Assembly (NCBI RefSeq): GCF_023101765.2
Contig: NC_064215.1
Coordinates: 5,580,001-5,644,000 of the forward strand
DNA length: 64,000 bases
Direction of reading: 5' to 3'
From: Spodoptera frugiperda
Taxonomy: Eukaryota; Arthropoda; Insecta; Lepidoptera; Noctuidae
Shown: positions 49,104 to 61,000 of the stretch, one piece after another
Numbering within the stretch: position 1 is the stretch's first letter
How the letters are laid out: each line of letters begins with the position of its first letter
Program-made: the position numbers and the translations under genes
The notes under the pieces: generated by a model
The model's input: only the letters and a program-made list of their open reading frames with translations
Databases searched by the model: none
Told to the model about the DNA's origin: nothing

Positions 49104-52100
49104 ATTAAGGGTACTTTTAATTTTAAAGACAAAAAAAATATCTTAATTCAATTAGAATATGCGCACTATGAAAGATAATCTAAAATAAAATAGAAATGAG
49201 ACAAAGTAAGTAATATAATGAATTTAAAGATAATAATCGATTTTAAAATACGCATACAAATGCGTAAATATTTAAAAGTGGGAAAATATACCTATAATTA
49301 TGCGAGCAAAGTCACACAGGATACAACTACTTACCATTCAATAAATTATAATCTCCGGTTAAAACTGACGGTTGTATATAAACAAACAGGTTAGTTATGT
49401 CAATTGTAAACTGTCATTTGACAAACTGACGGCTCAATTGAGTAGATCGTGGGCTTATTTGAACCTTGTACATATGTATTGAACTATTGAGTTAACTTAA
49501 ACAGGTTAACTGCCGATTTTGTTAACCGATCTCAACCCAAAATCTATTTAGTTGAAATCAAGTAAATTTCATGACATTGATTTTTAACTAATTGATGTAG
49601 AACTCTATAGAGAGTCTCTGTCAAAAATGAAGATTGATGCAAAGTTCAAGATCGGTTATTTAAATTAGCAAAAAATAGATAATAGGCGCATGATGAATAG
49701 ATGATATGAGTCAACACAACTGATCTGGAACGAAATTCTTAGAATTACACATTTTAATTTTCATACGTAATAGAAGGTAGTTGTACTTAAGTTCTTCAAA
49801 TTAATTTGCTATAAAAGGAATGAAGGCAATAAGACTATTAAACATAACTTTCTGAGTTCGATTCCCAGTTCATGATTTTTGTAAAACTTAACTTTACTTG
49901 AATTTAGAATATCCCTAGTATTTACAAACAAATAATTATTCAAGACAGATAATATTGTAAGTCAATCACAATCACACTAACACGATATCCTGAGTTCAAT
50001 AAATAACCTGATCTTATAATTTCTAACTATAGGTTTGAAATCGCCAAACTGAGCAAGCGTGTAATTAATACTCAAACTTCTCTGTACGAAAAGAGACCCT
50101 TGGTCAGCAGTGGCCACTGATAGGCAATTTACAATGAACGACAATTTGTTGAAAACAGTAGTGCCATGTATTATACTATGTCATTTATTGTATTAATTAT
50201 ACTCTTAATTAATCTAGTTAGCTTACGTACCTTCACATAATACTATTGTAAGGAAAACTATAGGTAAGGTAACGGCACCTTTAACCTAACCTCGAATATT
50301 TCTATTAATTATGTTTATTTTAAACATACATACTATAGTTTTTCATGTGTTATATTAATTTCAAATTAAAATGTAATATGAGATTTAAACGTGCCTAGAA
50401 TAGAAATATAATATTTATCTTGTAATAAAACTTCGTGTGTTAAATAACTTTGCCCAAAGACTTCGGTTACCATAGAATTATAATCATGACTTGAATAATA
50501 TGAACTTTTAATGCCCCATACACTTTCAAGTATATTTTTTATAACCTTCTGTATTAAATATCATTGTTTATATTAAACCCCCTGATAGCTCTTTACGGTC
50601 TATTTCTATAATCTATTGTATTTCTAATTCCAAATATACCTAAACAATACCTCGGAATAACATTTTCTTATTTCACCGCATTATATATACTGAGCATAAA
50701 ATGAACTATAGAAACTAAAGAAAATTGAATTTTATATCGTTTTATAATCTAGATTGAGGTAATCTAAAAGTTTAATCCCATCTTAATACAGCTCCTGGCT
50801 ACACTTACCTACGCTTTGTATTTATTAGACGAAGGTACCTACATGACTTTGAACTCACGTATATGGATTTTTAAACCTAGTTTCTAATAACATCGAGACC
50901 AATTTAGATGAAATATCTTTTTGTGGAATAAAACGAAAGCTATCAGAATATAACATTCCACACCAACGACTTGATAAACCAAAATAAAATTAAATAAATG
51001 ACGCAGACAGGTACCTAAACAGCAAAATATTTACGCAATTTACCAAAATATTCAAATCAAAACACGAACTCGAAAATTGTATCAACACGCGAAAAATCAC
51101 GCAACATAACCAAAAAGGCGCACGAATCAAACAAATATTGACACACGTTTATGCAAAAGCAAAAAAAAAAATCGAGAGACAAACATTTATTACCGAAAAT
51201 CACGAAATAACGAACGCGAACTATTTCGAACGACGTCAAGTTCAAAAAGCCGCACGGAGCGTCTCTAATCACGCTGTTTGAACAAAAATGTAAAAAACAA
51301 CCCTTAGCCGCTTCGATTGGAGAAACTGTCACACGGCTGGATGCAAAGGGGATCTCACTAAGTTATTGATTATATCGGAATAAGTCGCTCGCGGGGTTGT
51401 GTCTCCTCGCACCCCACCGCCCACTGCCGGGGGGTTGCGATATATCGGCCGCATTATTTTACATATATGAGACATAGTTGCAGCTAGTAATTTACGCTCG
51501 TACTGTATCGAGTAGATAATCTTAAATTGGATTTTACTTTAGGGATTTGATGGTTATAGCGTATGGCGTGGAGGTTTTAAAAGAAAATGGTGCTAGATAC
51601 AAAATTTCGCCTTAATGCGTTTGGTGTTTTATTTTCTTCAGGAATTTAAGCTGAAATCAAATGACATCTCTTCTGATTTTCCCCGCACGAGCAGGTAGAG
51701 TTCACGCACTTTTGGCAGTTACATTATTACTCCCATGACATAGGGGTCCCTACAACGTTTCTATATACGGAGAACAATTTCAGACCCGACACTACTACAG
51801 ACAATTTTCAAATTGAAAAAACCAAGAGTCAATCAAACATATATTATTATCTTTAAAAGTTTTACATTTGTCTTAAGCTCCATAAGACCGTCTTTCGCTT
51901 AACAACTCAAGTCTTAGCATAGATATGAGATGCAAACACAACCCCTCTTGTTCTTAAAGCCTTTAACTTATATAACTGTTGGAAAAGTTTTATGAATACC
52001 TCGCGATTATGATTACGACACATATCATAAGAACAATCTTACTTCAAACACATAAAAAGTTCGAGAGCTACTATTTATACTGTAGTACGACTATAAAGAA

Positions 52101-52499
52101 ATTGATGACGTAATTCCCCAGCCCTTATTGCCTGTATTATTCGAGTGTCATGTCTAACTCGTAGTTAGAAAGTTTGTAACAACAAACTAAGTTAACGTTA
52201 CTAAATCCATAAGGTGGCAAGGTCGGCCCAGGTGAACTACAACATTTATACTCCTCTCACACTACGATTTCTTTTACAAGTTCCACTAAATATAAACCAT
52301 TGAAAAATGAGTGTTTAGCAAGAATTCAGACAGTTTACGAATTTGATTTAGTTTTGCTGATGACTTCTAGAATAGTTTCTCATTCCACTTTCGTAAGATA
52401 ACATAATAAGAAACGTAATTTATACAGAAAAAAAGCGTAGTCGTAAAAGTACCCCCGAAAACAAACAATAGCTGATGATTGGAATAATATCGTATGTAA
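49104..52499. other. AT-rich intergenic region
   Basis: No gene seen. It contains the reverse-oriented repeat at 50049-50125, a GTTCGATTCCC B-box-like word near 49857 without a tRNA around it, and a chance 91-codon open frame at 51332-51057 (minus) rich in Phe/Cys with no domain. Confidence 0.45.
50049..50125 (-). repeat. Lepidopteran interspersed repeat, reverse orientation
   Basis: CTGAGCAAGCGTGTAATTAA, then ACTCAAACTTCTCTGTACGA and GTCAGCAGTGGCCACTGATAGGC, is the reverse complement of the repeat found forward at 54611-54732. Diverged copies of one family. Confidence 0.6.
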
Positions 52500-52990
52500 A
52501 TGGCGAGATCCAAGGAGAAAGCAACTCGGGCGCTACTAAATCGTATTGCAATATCGACGAGGACATATGAGGAGGCGGCGATCAGGAAAGGCGCGGGTGG
52601 GAGCCAACCCTTCACGCGTTCACGCCAAATCCTTAACGCGCGATTTAAAAAAGAAAACTAACGGCTGAGGGCGGCGGCGCGGGCGGGGGCGATTGAGATG
52701 GAAATGCCGATTGTCCCGATCGACGATCGGTGCCCGTCGCTAACTCCTCTTATAACGATGGGGAGAGAATTTTAATGTGCCACCATTTTGGCGCAATGCT
52801 CAAATTTTACGACCACCGAGTCATTATGAGGGAAATTATTGGCGCTCTGATTGCTTTCACTGTGATAAAAATTCTCAAGTCGGCAATAAGGTGGAACTAA
52901 TTCCGAGTTAGATTGAAATGGCGCTTACCTAATGGAATTAGGTACATGGTTAATGCTGCGGTGACCCGCTCTCGGAGCGCTCCGATAAAA
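52500..52990. promoter_or_regulatory. CpG-rich candidate regulatory block
   Basis: A GC peak in AT-rich DNA with GGCGGCGGCGCGGGCGGGGG and a perfect 7+1+7 inverted repeat CCGATCG-A-CGATCGG at 52716-52730, a possible dimer site. The flanking sequence is non-repetitive. Open frames (for example 52615-52367 minus) look like chance. Function is inferred from composition only. Confidence 0.3.
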
Positions 52991-54610
52991 TATTATCTCA
53001 TTATAATAAGAATCTATAATAGTATTGTTTATTAAATTGAAACAATTTTCCATTACTCGTTGGAAATTGAAATTGGATTATTCAATTATCTGTTATGCCA
53101 ATAGCCATGTATCTAAAAGTCTTTTGTTTTACAACTAAATTAAAAAATAGATTACACCGCTGTAAGCGAATCTTTATTATAATCTGTATTTGTGGTTACG
53201 TAAGCTGACAATAACCACAGAGTAGAATACATCAATTATTTTATATTTCGATGGCTAGCAATAATGTTAATTGTGTACCTATCCACATCTACATAGTAAC
53301 AGAAATCGATCTAAACGTCATGACACAAAAATATAACTATGCGATATCTTAATTTATGTGTCATTGTTTTTCATAAAACTTATGATGAATTAATGTATAA
53401 TTAGGGCATTTTAAAAATTTGATATACAATAAAAATTAATGAACCAATCCTACCAAACGCAACCTAAAAGAGAAATCATAACATAACAATATTAAAAAAA
53501 CATGCTTAATATAAACAAATAGTATCAGAAAACGCTAGCAACATCACTTGATAACACAATAAAGGAGCGCTCCCAGCGCAAGATATATTACTATTCAACT
53601 TACTTAAAACTCCGAGTCCATCAAAAGTTTTGAACAAAGCTTAAAAGTTAAAGAAAATATCCGAGTCAGGTGGAGTCTCAGTTGAATAGAGAAAGTTTGG
53701 TGGCTCAGCGTGATTAATGAGCACCCTGTGTTTATTCTGAGCATTTCCAATGAGGATTACACCGTAGACGCTCCTTGACGGTCGCTATTCTGATGCAGGG
53801 GATGAGTGCTCTTTGAGCCGCAAATACAACTTTTGACTCAGAAGGCATTTTGACTACAATATACTTAGAGATCAGAGGAAGTAATGATAACATAACGTAG
53901 CTGCTTTTAATTCCAGAGAGGAAGGGAGAGATGCTTATAATACAATGTTACATCAACTTTTCACCAGTTGTGTTATAATCCCTTGTTATAGGACAGCCCC
54001 AATTAAGAAGTACCTAATGACATATTCATATGTAGACTTACTTAGAAGTCATTTTGTTAACATATTAGAATTTAGAATTGATGTCACATCACACGTCACA
54101 TTTTTGCCAGTTTCTAAGCCAATCATAGTTAAAAGTCTGCTATCCATATACCTACGTAGGTAAATAAGTATGTAGGTATCTACTATAACTTTTATCTTCT
54201 TGAATGTACCAGACACCTTTTGATGTTGTATATTACACTGAAATACTGAATGAACATTATTTTCAGCGTGGGCTTGACATCATATACGTACCTACCTAAT
54301 GAATAAATCTAAATATGAAATCGTCAAAAGAAATTCATCATGCGAGTTAAAATTACGTGAAGAAAAAGTGCTTTACAGACGTATAACACATAATAGAGAA
54401 GGGGTAGGTAGACACTAAAAAGGGTAATTTACTATGATCCTTACATACTTCTTCTGCGTCTATTATGAGGTTGAATCTGATCATAAAAGTACGAGTATTC
54501 AGAAAGCTCTGTCAGACGATTCCATAGAAAGACGGTTCAATTGCAACAACCATAGATAAAATTTCAAGGTAAGAACTAACTCATACATTAGACGTGTCGT
54601 ATTGAAAGTT
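52991..54610. other. AT-rich intergenic region
   Basis: No gene seen. A diverged fragment at about 54400-54480 (GGGGTAGGTAGACACTA ... CTTACATACTTCTTCTGCGTC) resembles the interior of the inverted-repeat element at 48961-49103. Confidence 0.45.
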
Positions 54611-54732
54611 TCTCATCATCATGATCATCGACAGCCTAGCAGTGGCCACTGCTGACTAAAGCCTTTTCTAGCACGGAGAAGGTTTGATTGAGCATTAATC
54701 ATCACACCACGCTTGCTCAATGCAAATTGGCG
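54611..54732 (+). repeat. Lepidopteran interspersed repeat, forward orientation
   Basis: TCTCATCATCATGATCATCGACAGCC, then GCAGTGGCCACTGCTG, GCACGGAGAAGGTTTGA, GAGCATTAATCATCAC and CACGCTTGCTCAATGCAAATTGGCG. The order of blocks matches a very common lepidopteran repeat (recalled), and the copy at 50049-50125 in reverse. Confidence 0.7.
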
Positions 54733-56877
54733 TAATTATAAGGTATTCATTAATTACCTATAAGGGAAGTATTTAATTACCTATCGAATATAAGGACTTT
54801 AGTAAAGAAGACCAGACAACAGCAACACCAGTACCTATATTACGACTCATTCCTAATAACATGAACTCACTAAACAAGTACAAATACGTAGCAATCGGTC
54901 AAATTCCTTCGCGTACGGACTCGAAGCCGCACCCCGTCCATCGGTCTACGGTACAGTTGCGCATTTGTATGGTCGTACAAATTGCTAACCCCCTGTTTAT
55001 CTGCGATAGCCGACCTCCCGGCCCCTTGTACGTATTTATCTTCAACCCTTCGGCTGCGACGACATTGCATTGACTTTGTAACGTTTTGTTCGATCTCTGG
55101 CCGATACTGAGTTTTTAGGAGTCTTTGTTTGTCGCGTTCGTTGAATTGTTTTGGTTAAGTAGGTACCTACCTACGAGGATTTTTTAATGTAAGTTTAGTT
55201 AAAACTCTTGTGTTGGCTCGTCAGTCAGTCTTTGAACGTCTTTAAATGTCGAACTTCAAATACATTAAGTCCTAAAATTCTTTATTAATGGAAGACTTTT
55301 ACTGAGTGATTACAGATTAATTTCATAAATTATTTGCTTACTATTAATGATATTTAAAATTGTTTGCAATCGTTTATTTACATTTGGCTCAAACAGTTCA
55401 ATTTGCACACCTAGTAAATAAACCTAAGTAATCTTTAAGCCCTCAAACTTAATAACCTTAATATTTCCAACGATTAATCACAATAAAATCGCTGATGAAA
55501 TAATGAGCAAACGATTTAAGCGTCATGAAAACTTAGTAGGAGTTAAAAGGTCGGCAATATTATTCTGGTAGTATACGAGTAGGCACCCCGTAAGAAGTTA
55601 ACTGCATAATTTAGTCAGCTATTTGGTACTGAAGCCAAATGTCAGATGGAATTTTGTTCTACGACCGTGGCCACACCATTGTATTTTCATAGCGTGTTTA
55701 ATCACAACGAATATGCAATATCACACGATCGTGTAGCTACTAAATATAATTATGGTACGTAGTTAAAATTTGGTGATGTTATTGAATATTTTTATGGTGG
55801 CTGTGTGATGCGTTTTCAATGTTGGTTGTTTTCAAACTTTTCTATAGAGACATTTTCTACCGTTTTCAGTTGGGTTTTTATTCTTCTTGGTTATATTTTC
55901 TTGCAATTTGGACCATATATAAGTGAGACTAATCAGGTTGCTAGTTTTTCATTTCGGACAGTTTATAAGCGAATCTGGAGATCGCCAACTTAAACAAGTT
56001 ACTTTTAAAAAGTTTTAAAGTTTTAAAGTCTGGCAACGTACCTGTAACTCCTCTGTTATTGCGAGTGTCCATGGGCGGCACTGATCGCATACCATCAGGT
56101 GATCCGTCTGCTCGTTTACCCTCTATACCATAAAATAATCGAACTATAAATTATAAATAGTTATACTTACCATAATTTACTAGACATCTCACTACAGCTT
56201 TATATTAATTTTCTCTTCAACACAATGTAACCAAGACACAAAGTACAAGATACGGAACAGATGTAAAGCACCTACAGTTCTAAAACATAATTAGATACAC
56301 GCAATCAAAATGTACCTGATTATGGTTTATCGTCGGAACAGGAACGAACCGCTGCAGGCTAGGACGGCAATGAGAATGGGTGTAGAAACGTGGTGAGGGT
56401 GACAATAGCCCGTAGAAATATGAAACTCAATAGTTCTCACTATAGTCTATAGTGATAAATTTATGTATAGCTATAATAATATAGCACGCACGTTACTGGT
56501 ACTTTTAGTGATGTTTAATTTTTAGCTTCAGAAAATTTAATGTGTATGTATTATTGTTATCTATCGTCAAACTAATAAAAAAGCCAAATCAAATAAAATC
56601 TTTCATTACGAAAAAGGCTCAAGGAAATCACAAAATCGGATGAGAATAAACCTTACTTATTGTAAACAGTGTTCATAATGTGCGTCTTACTTTAAAATAA
56701 AAAATATGTCATTATTTTAACAATCACACTGACTATGCGATACAGCAATGGCGAAAACGGACTGCAGATTTTGAATCAAATTGCGTTGTAAAGGCAAAAC
56801 AAACAAACAAACAGCAAAACAATAAACAGAAACACTAATGAATGACTTCATTAAATTTTTCCTAATGAAAGCAACTG
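54733..56877. other. AT-rich intergenic region with one repeat
   Basis: No gene seen. Two complementary open frames near 54861-55073 mark a CpG-richer patch without protein character. The repeat at 56031-56134 is listed separately. Confidence 0.45.
56031..56134 (-). repeat. Lepidopteran interspersed repeat (SINE-like), copy 2
   Basis: TGGCAACGTACCTGTAACTC, then GTGTCCATGGGCGGCACTGA, ACCATCAGGTGATCCGTCTG and CTCGTTTACC. Reverse complement of the family found at 9083-9176 and better preserved. Confidence 0.7.
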
Positions 56878-58420
56878 CTAAACAATGGCAGCGCAGATCG
56901 AAGACCAGTCGTGTGGTGTAAACGAGCCCTTCCATAGATTTATAGCCATAATTCCGTGTGCAAAAGAAAACGGCGAGGTGTTATCGAGGCCGTATTGACA
57001 CTTTAATGCTATTGTTTGATTTAGAGGGCTCATTACAAGCGCGGGAAGAATGGCGATCGTGAACCAAAGGTGCGAACCAGCGCTATACAATCCAGTATTC
57101 ATAATTTCTTTATAGAAACGCTTTAGTGTCGCACCAGCATTTGTAGTGTTTATTGCCAACACAATTTATGTTGCTGTTGTTCAGTTGTGGCTGATATGAT
57201 AGCGGAACTAATGGACGATAGTCGATGCCGAGTGTCTTTATAAGGCTGCAGTGGTCAGTACTGCCATTATGTACGGTACATTAGCGAGTGAATTAATATG
57301 GATCGTTAATATCGACAGTTTAGAGTGAGCAGTTTCATTCGCTTGTGATGACTAAATTGAAAATTGTTTGAATGTTTCTATTAGGTACAAGATTTTATGT
57401 CTGCAATTGGTTTCAGGCTAAAGAAGGTACCTTTTATCCTATCTGGTGCATCAAATGATCTTTGTGTAACAAGTTGTGTTACTTTGTATTATCTCATTAA
57501 CAATCATTTATTATGGAACAGTTTACAGTTGTGCTAAACGGATCGTGATTTGCCCGGTCGTTGTATACGATCCGCAGCGATGAGGCGATACGGACAGAGG
57601 TCTCCGCGGGCCCTGCGCCCCGCGCGTGCCGCCCGGCCCGTAATAACAACAGAAAATTTTACGCTCCGGGACAATGCGATATAAAATTATCTGTTAGATC
57701 CAATAATCGCACGGAACAGCCGGGACTTAATGCCGGCCAATCATTAGCTACGAGGGATAACGGAGCCGACGGCCAGCGGCCCATTAACGTTGCAAGAGAA
57801 CTGCGCTCGCCGATGCCCCGTGACCAAACGTCAATGCAACATCTACAGCATCCATGTGTTTGTTACGACGGACTCATCCCTCAGGCATCTCTCGACAAAA
57901 GAATGACTTCATTGTAGCCTCCAATAGTCTTCAGATATTTTTATGACTTTTCACGGATTCTCGGAATAAGTCCTATACCCTCTTGCGTAATTGCACTCCA
58001 ATTATATTATTTAGTATTCGTTTAATTATTGACATACGCGTTCCCACAGATTTCTCCAGGAAATTTTAAGTGCGCACGTATGCAGCATACTTAATAACTA
58101 GTATAAAGCTGCGATTAAGTGCGAGCACTTATAAATACTGGTAATTATTTTATCGGGATCGACTAAAGAGGACGCGAGCGCAGGCGGCCGCACTATCATT
58201 AGCGCGAGGAAAGCGATCAGTTATTTACGCGGCCGGCCGAACGGCGAGCCGTGTTGGTTTACGGCGGGCAACCCCCGAAGGAGATGCATTCCGCCATTCC
58301 ACCGGCTCACGAACTCACGACTGCACAACAATAATTACCCGTGGGTGTACGCCATTATACTTCGCGAGCGATTATTATCAATCGTTGTGCTAGCGAACGG
58401 TCACCGCTTAGAACCCGATG
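56878..58420. promoter_or_regulatory. Cluster of candidate conserved non-coding blocks downstream of zfh2
   Basis: Three blocks stand out from the AT-rich background: 56878-57330 (AACGGCGAGGTGTTATCGAG, CGCGGGAAGAATGGCGATCG), 57541-57920 (GGGCCCTGCGCCCCGCGCG, TAATGCCGGCCAATCATTAG) and 58140-58420 (GGCGGCCGCACTATCATTAG, GATTATTATCAATCG). They carry AT/TAAT homeodomain-type cores between CpG-dense segments. The open frames over them (57162-56878 minus, 57561-57917 plus) have no domains and are probably chance. Enhancer function is inferred. Confidence 0.35.
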
Positions 58421-60772
58421 TAATGGAGCAAAATTATCGTAATGTTATAACGAGAGATGCAAAGCAGATTATTCGATAATTATACGAAATAAATCAAAAT
58501 CTCGCGAGTGCAGCGGGCCGTCCCTTTCTGTCGCACAGGGCGCTGGTGTCGCGCCGTGTCGGTCGCGTGCGCCCGCGGCTTGCCCGCGCATGCGCTGCGA
58601 CGCCGCGCTGCTTGTGCCCAGTATTGTTCGCTCGCCGCAGTCGCCGCCGGCGGCGATTCATACCTCACCCCAACTCTTACCAGGATGTTGCTAATTTTCT
58701 ATCATTGCGATCACAGCCAAGTTTATAGACCTTTAGATTCTGAAATTTAGGTGTCAGTGCAGTATTTATTGCTGATGCAAAGTAGGTAATTTCGAACAAT
58801 GTAAGAACAATAGCGAGGTATTTGCTACGGTAATGTTCAAGACATTTTCCACTTAATATAGGCAAACCAATTTGTCGCTGTTCTTAAAATATTTAAATTA
58901 TATCTTGTATTTCTAGCATAACTTATTTCTTTCAATGTCAATTAATTATCAATTTCAGATTTCAAAATACCTTTTCAGGAATTTGCGTACAAGAATTTCA
59001 AACGATTCGTCTTAATAGTTAATTCACTGAGGATGGACACAATCTAAATACAATCCTACAGCAGCAATTAGAAGCAAGACCTCTACGATCTCCTTCTCAA
59101 TATCAACGAATTCCTGCCACTACAACTAGAGGTAACAAGCCAAAAGTCTACAAATACTGCGTTTCATTAACGTCAAAACTTTTATAATGAAGAATAAGAA
59201 AAACTGAAAATATATCAATAAAGAAACACATTACAGTCAAGCGGCTCTGAAGTCAAATTCAGTGCCAAAAGTCACGATCACGAATGATCTGAAAACTGGT
59301 GTTCTAAGTAACGTTAGCCAGTCATAGGGTTTATTTAGAGCCTACTCCCAAACGCCTTTAGGAATCAGTAAATTGTAGACTGCGAGGTTCACGCGCCTCT
59401 CATTACGGACAGTAATGTGTTCCGTCATCGAGATTAACTCCTCCTAATGGCGCCACTTCTTATACATTTCTACAACGTCACTATTACAATTGCACATAAT
59501 TGAGGTTTGTCCGCTTTTAGTAAAATGGCCAATTTTGTTCTTAATGTTGTTGTTTTGTTAAATGACTTAGAATTGTCTCGTTGTAAGCTGTGGTTACTTT
59601 TCTTTTTTCTTTCTACTTAATTTTATTTGAAATAAGTAGGTTTACGGCTTTTGGATGGTTCTCTTTGTACACGATTCTGTTTTTGAATTGCCTACGTTGT
59701 GTAAGATAAAATCAATTGTATCAAGTAGATATTTCATAACCTCTTACATAATTTAAATTAATTTCAAACTTTTTAAATTTTCTAAACTAATCAAGCTTTA
59801 GTTTAAGAAATGCTGGCCATAAAAACTAAAAAGAAGTAATTTTTAGCGAGTATAAAACAAAAATCGCAAGAACATCTAAAACGATGATTAGTGAGCAGAT
59901 TGTCCGGCAATAAGTTAATTGACGGTTGGTTGAGTGATCGATCTATGGCGGCGTGGGGTGCGGGGCCCAGCCTGGCGAGGGGGGTGCGCCTGCGCAGCGA
60001 CGCGGTGGACCGCCGCAGGCGACGCACTGTCTCACCTGCAACAACACTGTAGGGTTGGCGAATTATGAATTTGCGCTTTAGGTGATTTACAGCTAATCGT
60101 TCATATCTATATAATTGTTACTTACTTCAATTGATCTGTTCTTTGACAACTGAATCCCAACATCAAAATTGTAACTGCACCACAGCTTAACGAGAAGGAT
60201 AAAAAGTATAGATAAATATGATGCTCAAATCGTAGAAACTTCAGTCACAGCTTCAGTGGGCACCATTCTCATTACCCAAACAGACAAAGCAAGAGAAGTT
60301 GACGCTATAAATCTAGCCCGCAACACGTCTACACCAATCCCAGCACGTGTGGATAACGAGTTGCTTAAAGATCACGATCGCGCGTAAATGACAGGCTCCT
60401 AAGTAATGGTGTGCGCCCATCACAAATGGCCACGACTCCTTAATAACCCACTTCCTCACTTGTACCTTATACTTGAGCTGAATTATAAACAGTTAAAACA
60501 ATTGAAGCCTTTCCAACTTCTACATAGATAGACAATGGACGAAAGTTTAAAACTGTTTCTGTTTATTCCAGAAAACTGATTTCTTAATTCAAATTCAATG
60601 ATCATGTGCTTCATTTTAGGTGAGACGAATATCGATTAGGAGTTATTAGAAACGATTGGTTACTACCTGAATTTTGATACAAGCATAAGGGTCATCCACT
60701 GTAGTAGTAGTTTTAGTTAACTCTAAACGTGCAAATTGCTGGAGTAGATTTAGAATAAGTAAAGATTTTCTA
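58421..60772. other. Intergenic region with two CpG-rich islands
   Basis: CpG/GC islands at 58500-58670 and 59930-60040 in otherwise AT-rich DNA; complementary open frames over them are compositional. No gene, RNA or recognised repeat elsewhere. Confidence 0.4.
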
Positions 60773-60815
60773 AGTTCTATGATAAACTTCAGTACCTGAA
60801 GTTTATGATAGAACT
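60773..60815. repeat. Near-perfect 20-bp hairpin (3-base loop)
   Basis: Arms 60773-60792 and 60796-60815 are reverse complements at 19 of 20 positions around a TAC loop. The stem begins AGTTCTATGATAAACTTCAG. Too short-looped for a typical pre-miRNA; could be an element end or a cruciform-prone site. Confidence 0.9.
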
Positions 60816-61000
60816 AACGATGACCAATTTGCAGAACATGATGCAAAAATATGCAAAAACTTCACAGAAGCAGATGGCATTACACCCAGTCCTGAAATCG
60901 AACAAATGCCCATTTTGTAAGGCACATCCCTAAACAAGCATAACAAAGCAAAAATGGTTGAGATAATGAACCATAATGCAAAGCGTGATATAAACTTCAT
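60816..61000 (+). pseudogene. Possible decayed coding fragment
   Basis: Directly after the hairpin, one plus frame reads protein-like peptides (NDDQFAEHDAKICKNFTEAD, then GITPSPEIEQMPIL), a single TAA, then GTSLNKHNKAKMVEIMNH. The charged/helical pattern looks coding, with one in-frame stop and no start or splice context. The source family is not recognised. It could be a pseudogene or transposon relic; the opposite-strand open frame (61000-60803) is its shadow. Confidence 0.25.

Noticed and set aside
56878..57162. 94-codon minus-strand open frame
   Set aside because: Looks mildly protein-like but has no domain, splice sites or homology I recognise; the block is better explained as regulatory DNA.
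57561..57917. 118-codon plus-strand open frame
   Set aside because: Low-hydrophobicity Arg/Asn/Pro-rich translation of a CpG-rich block, no domain, no splice or start support.
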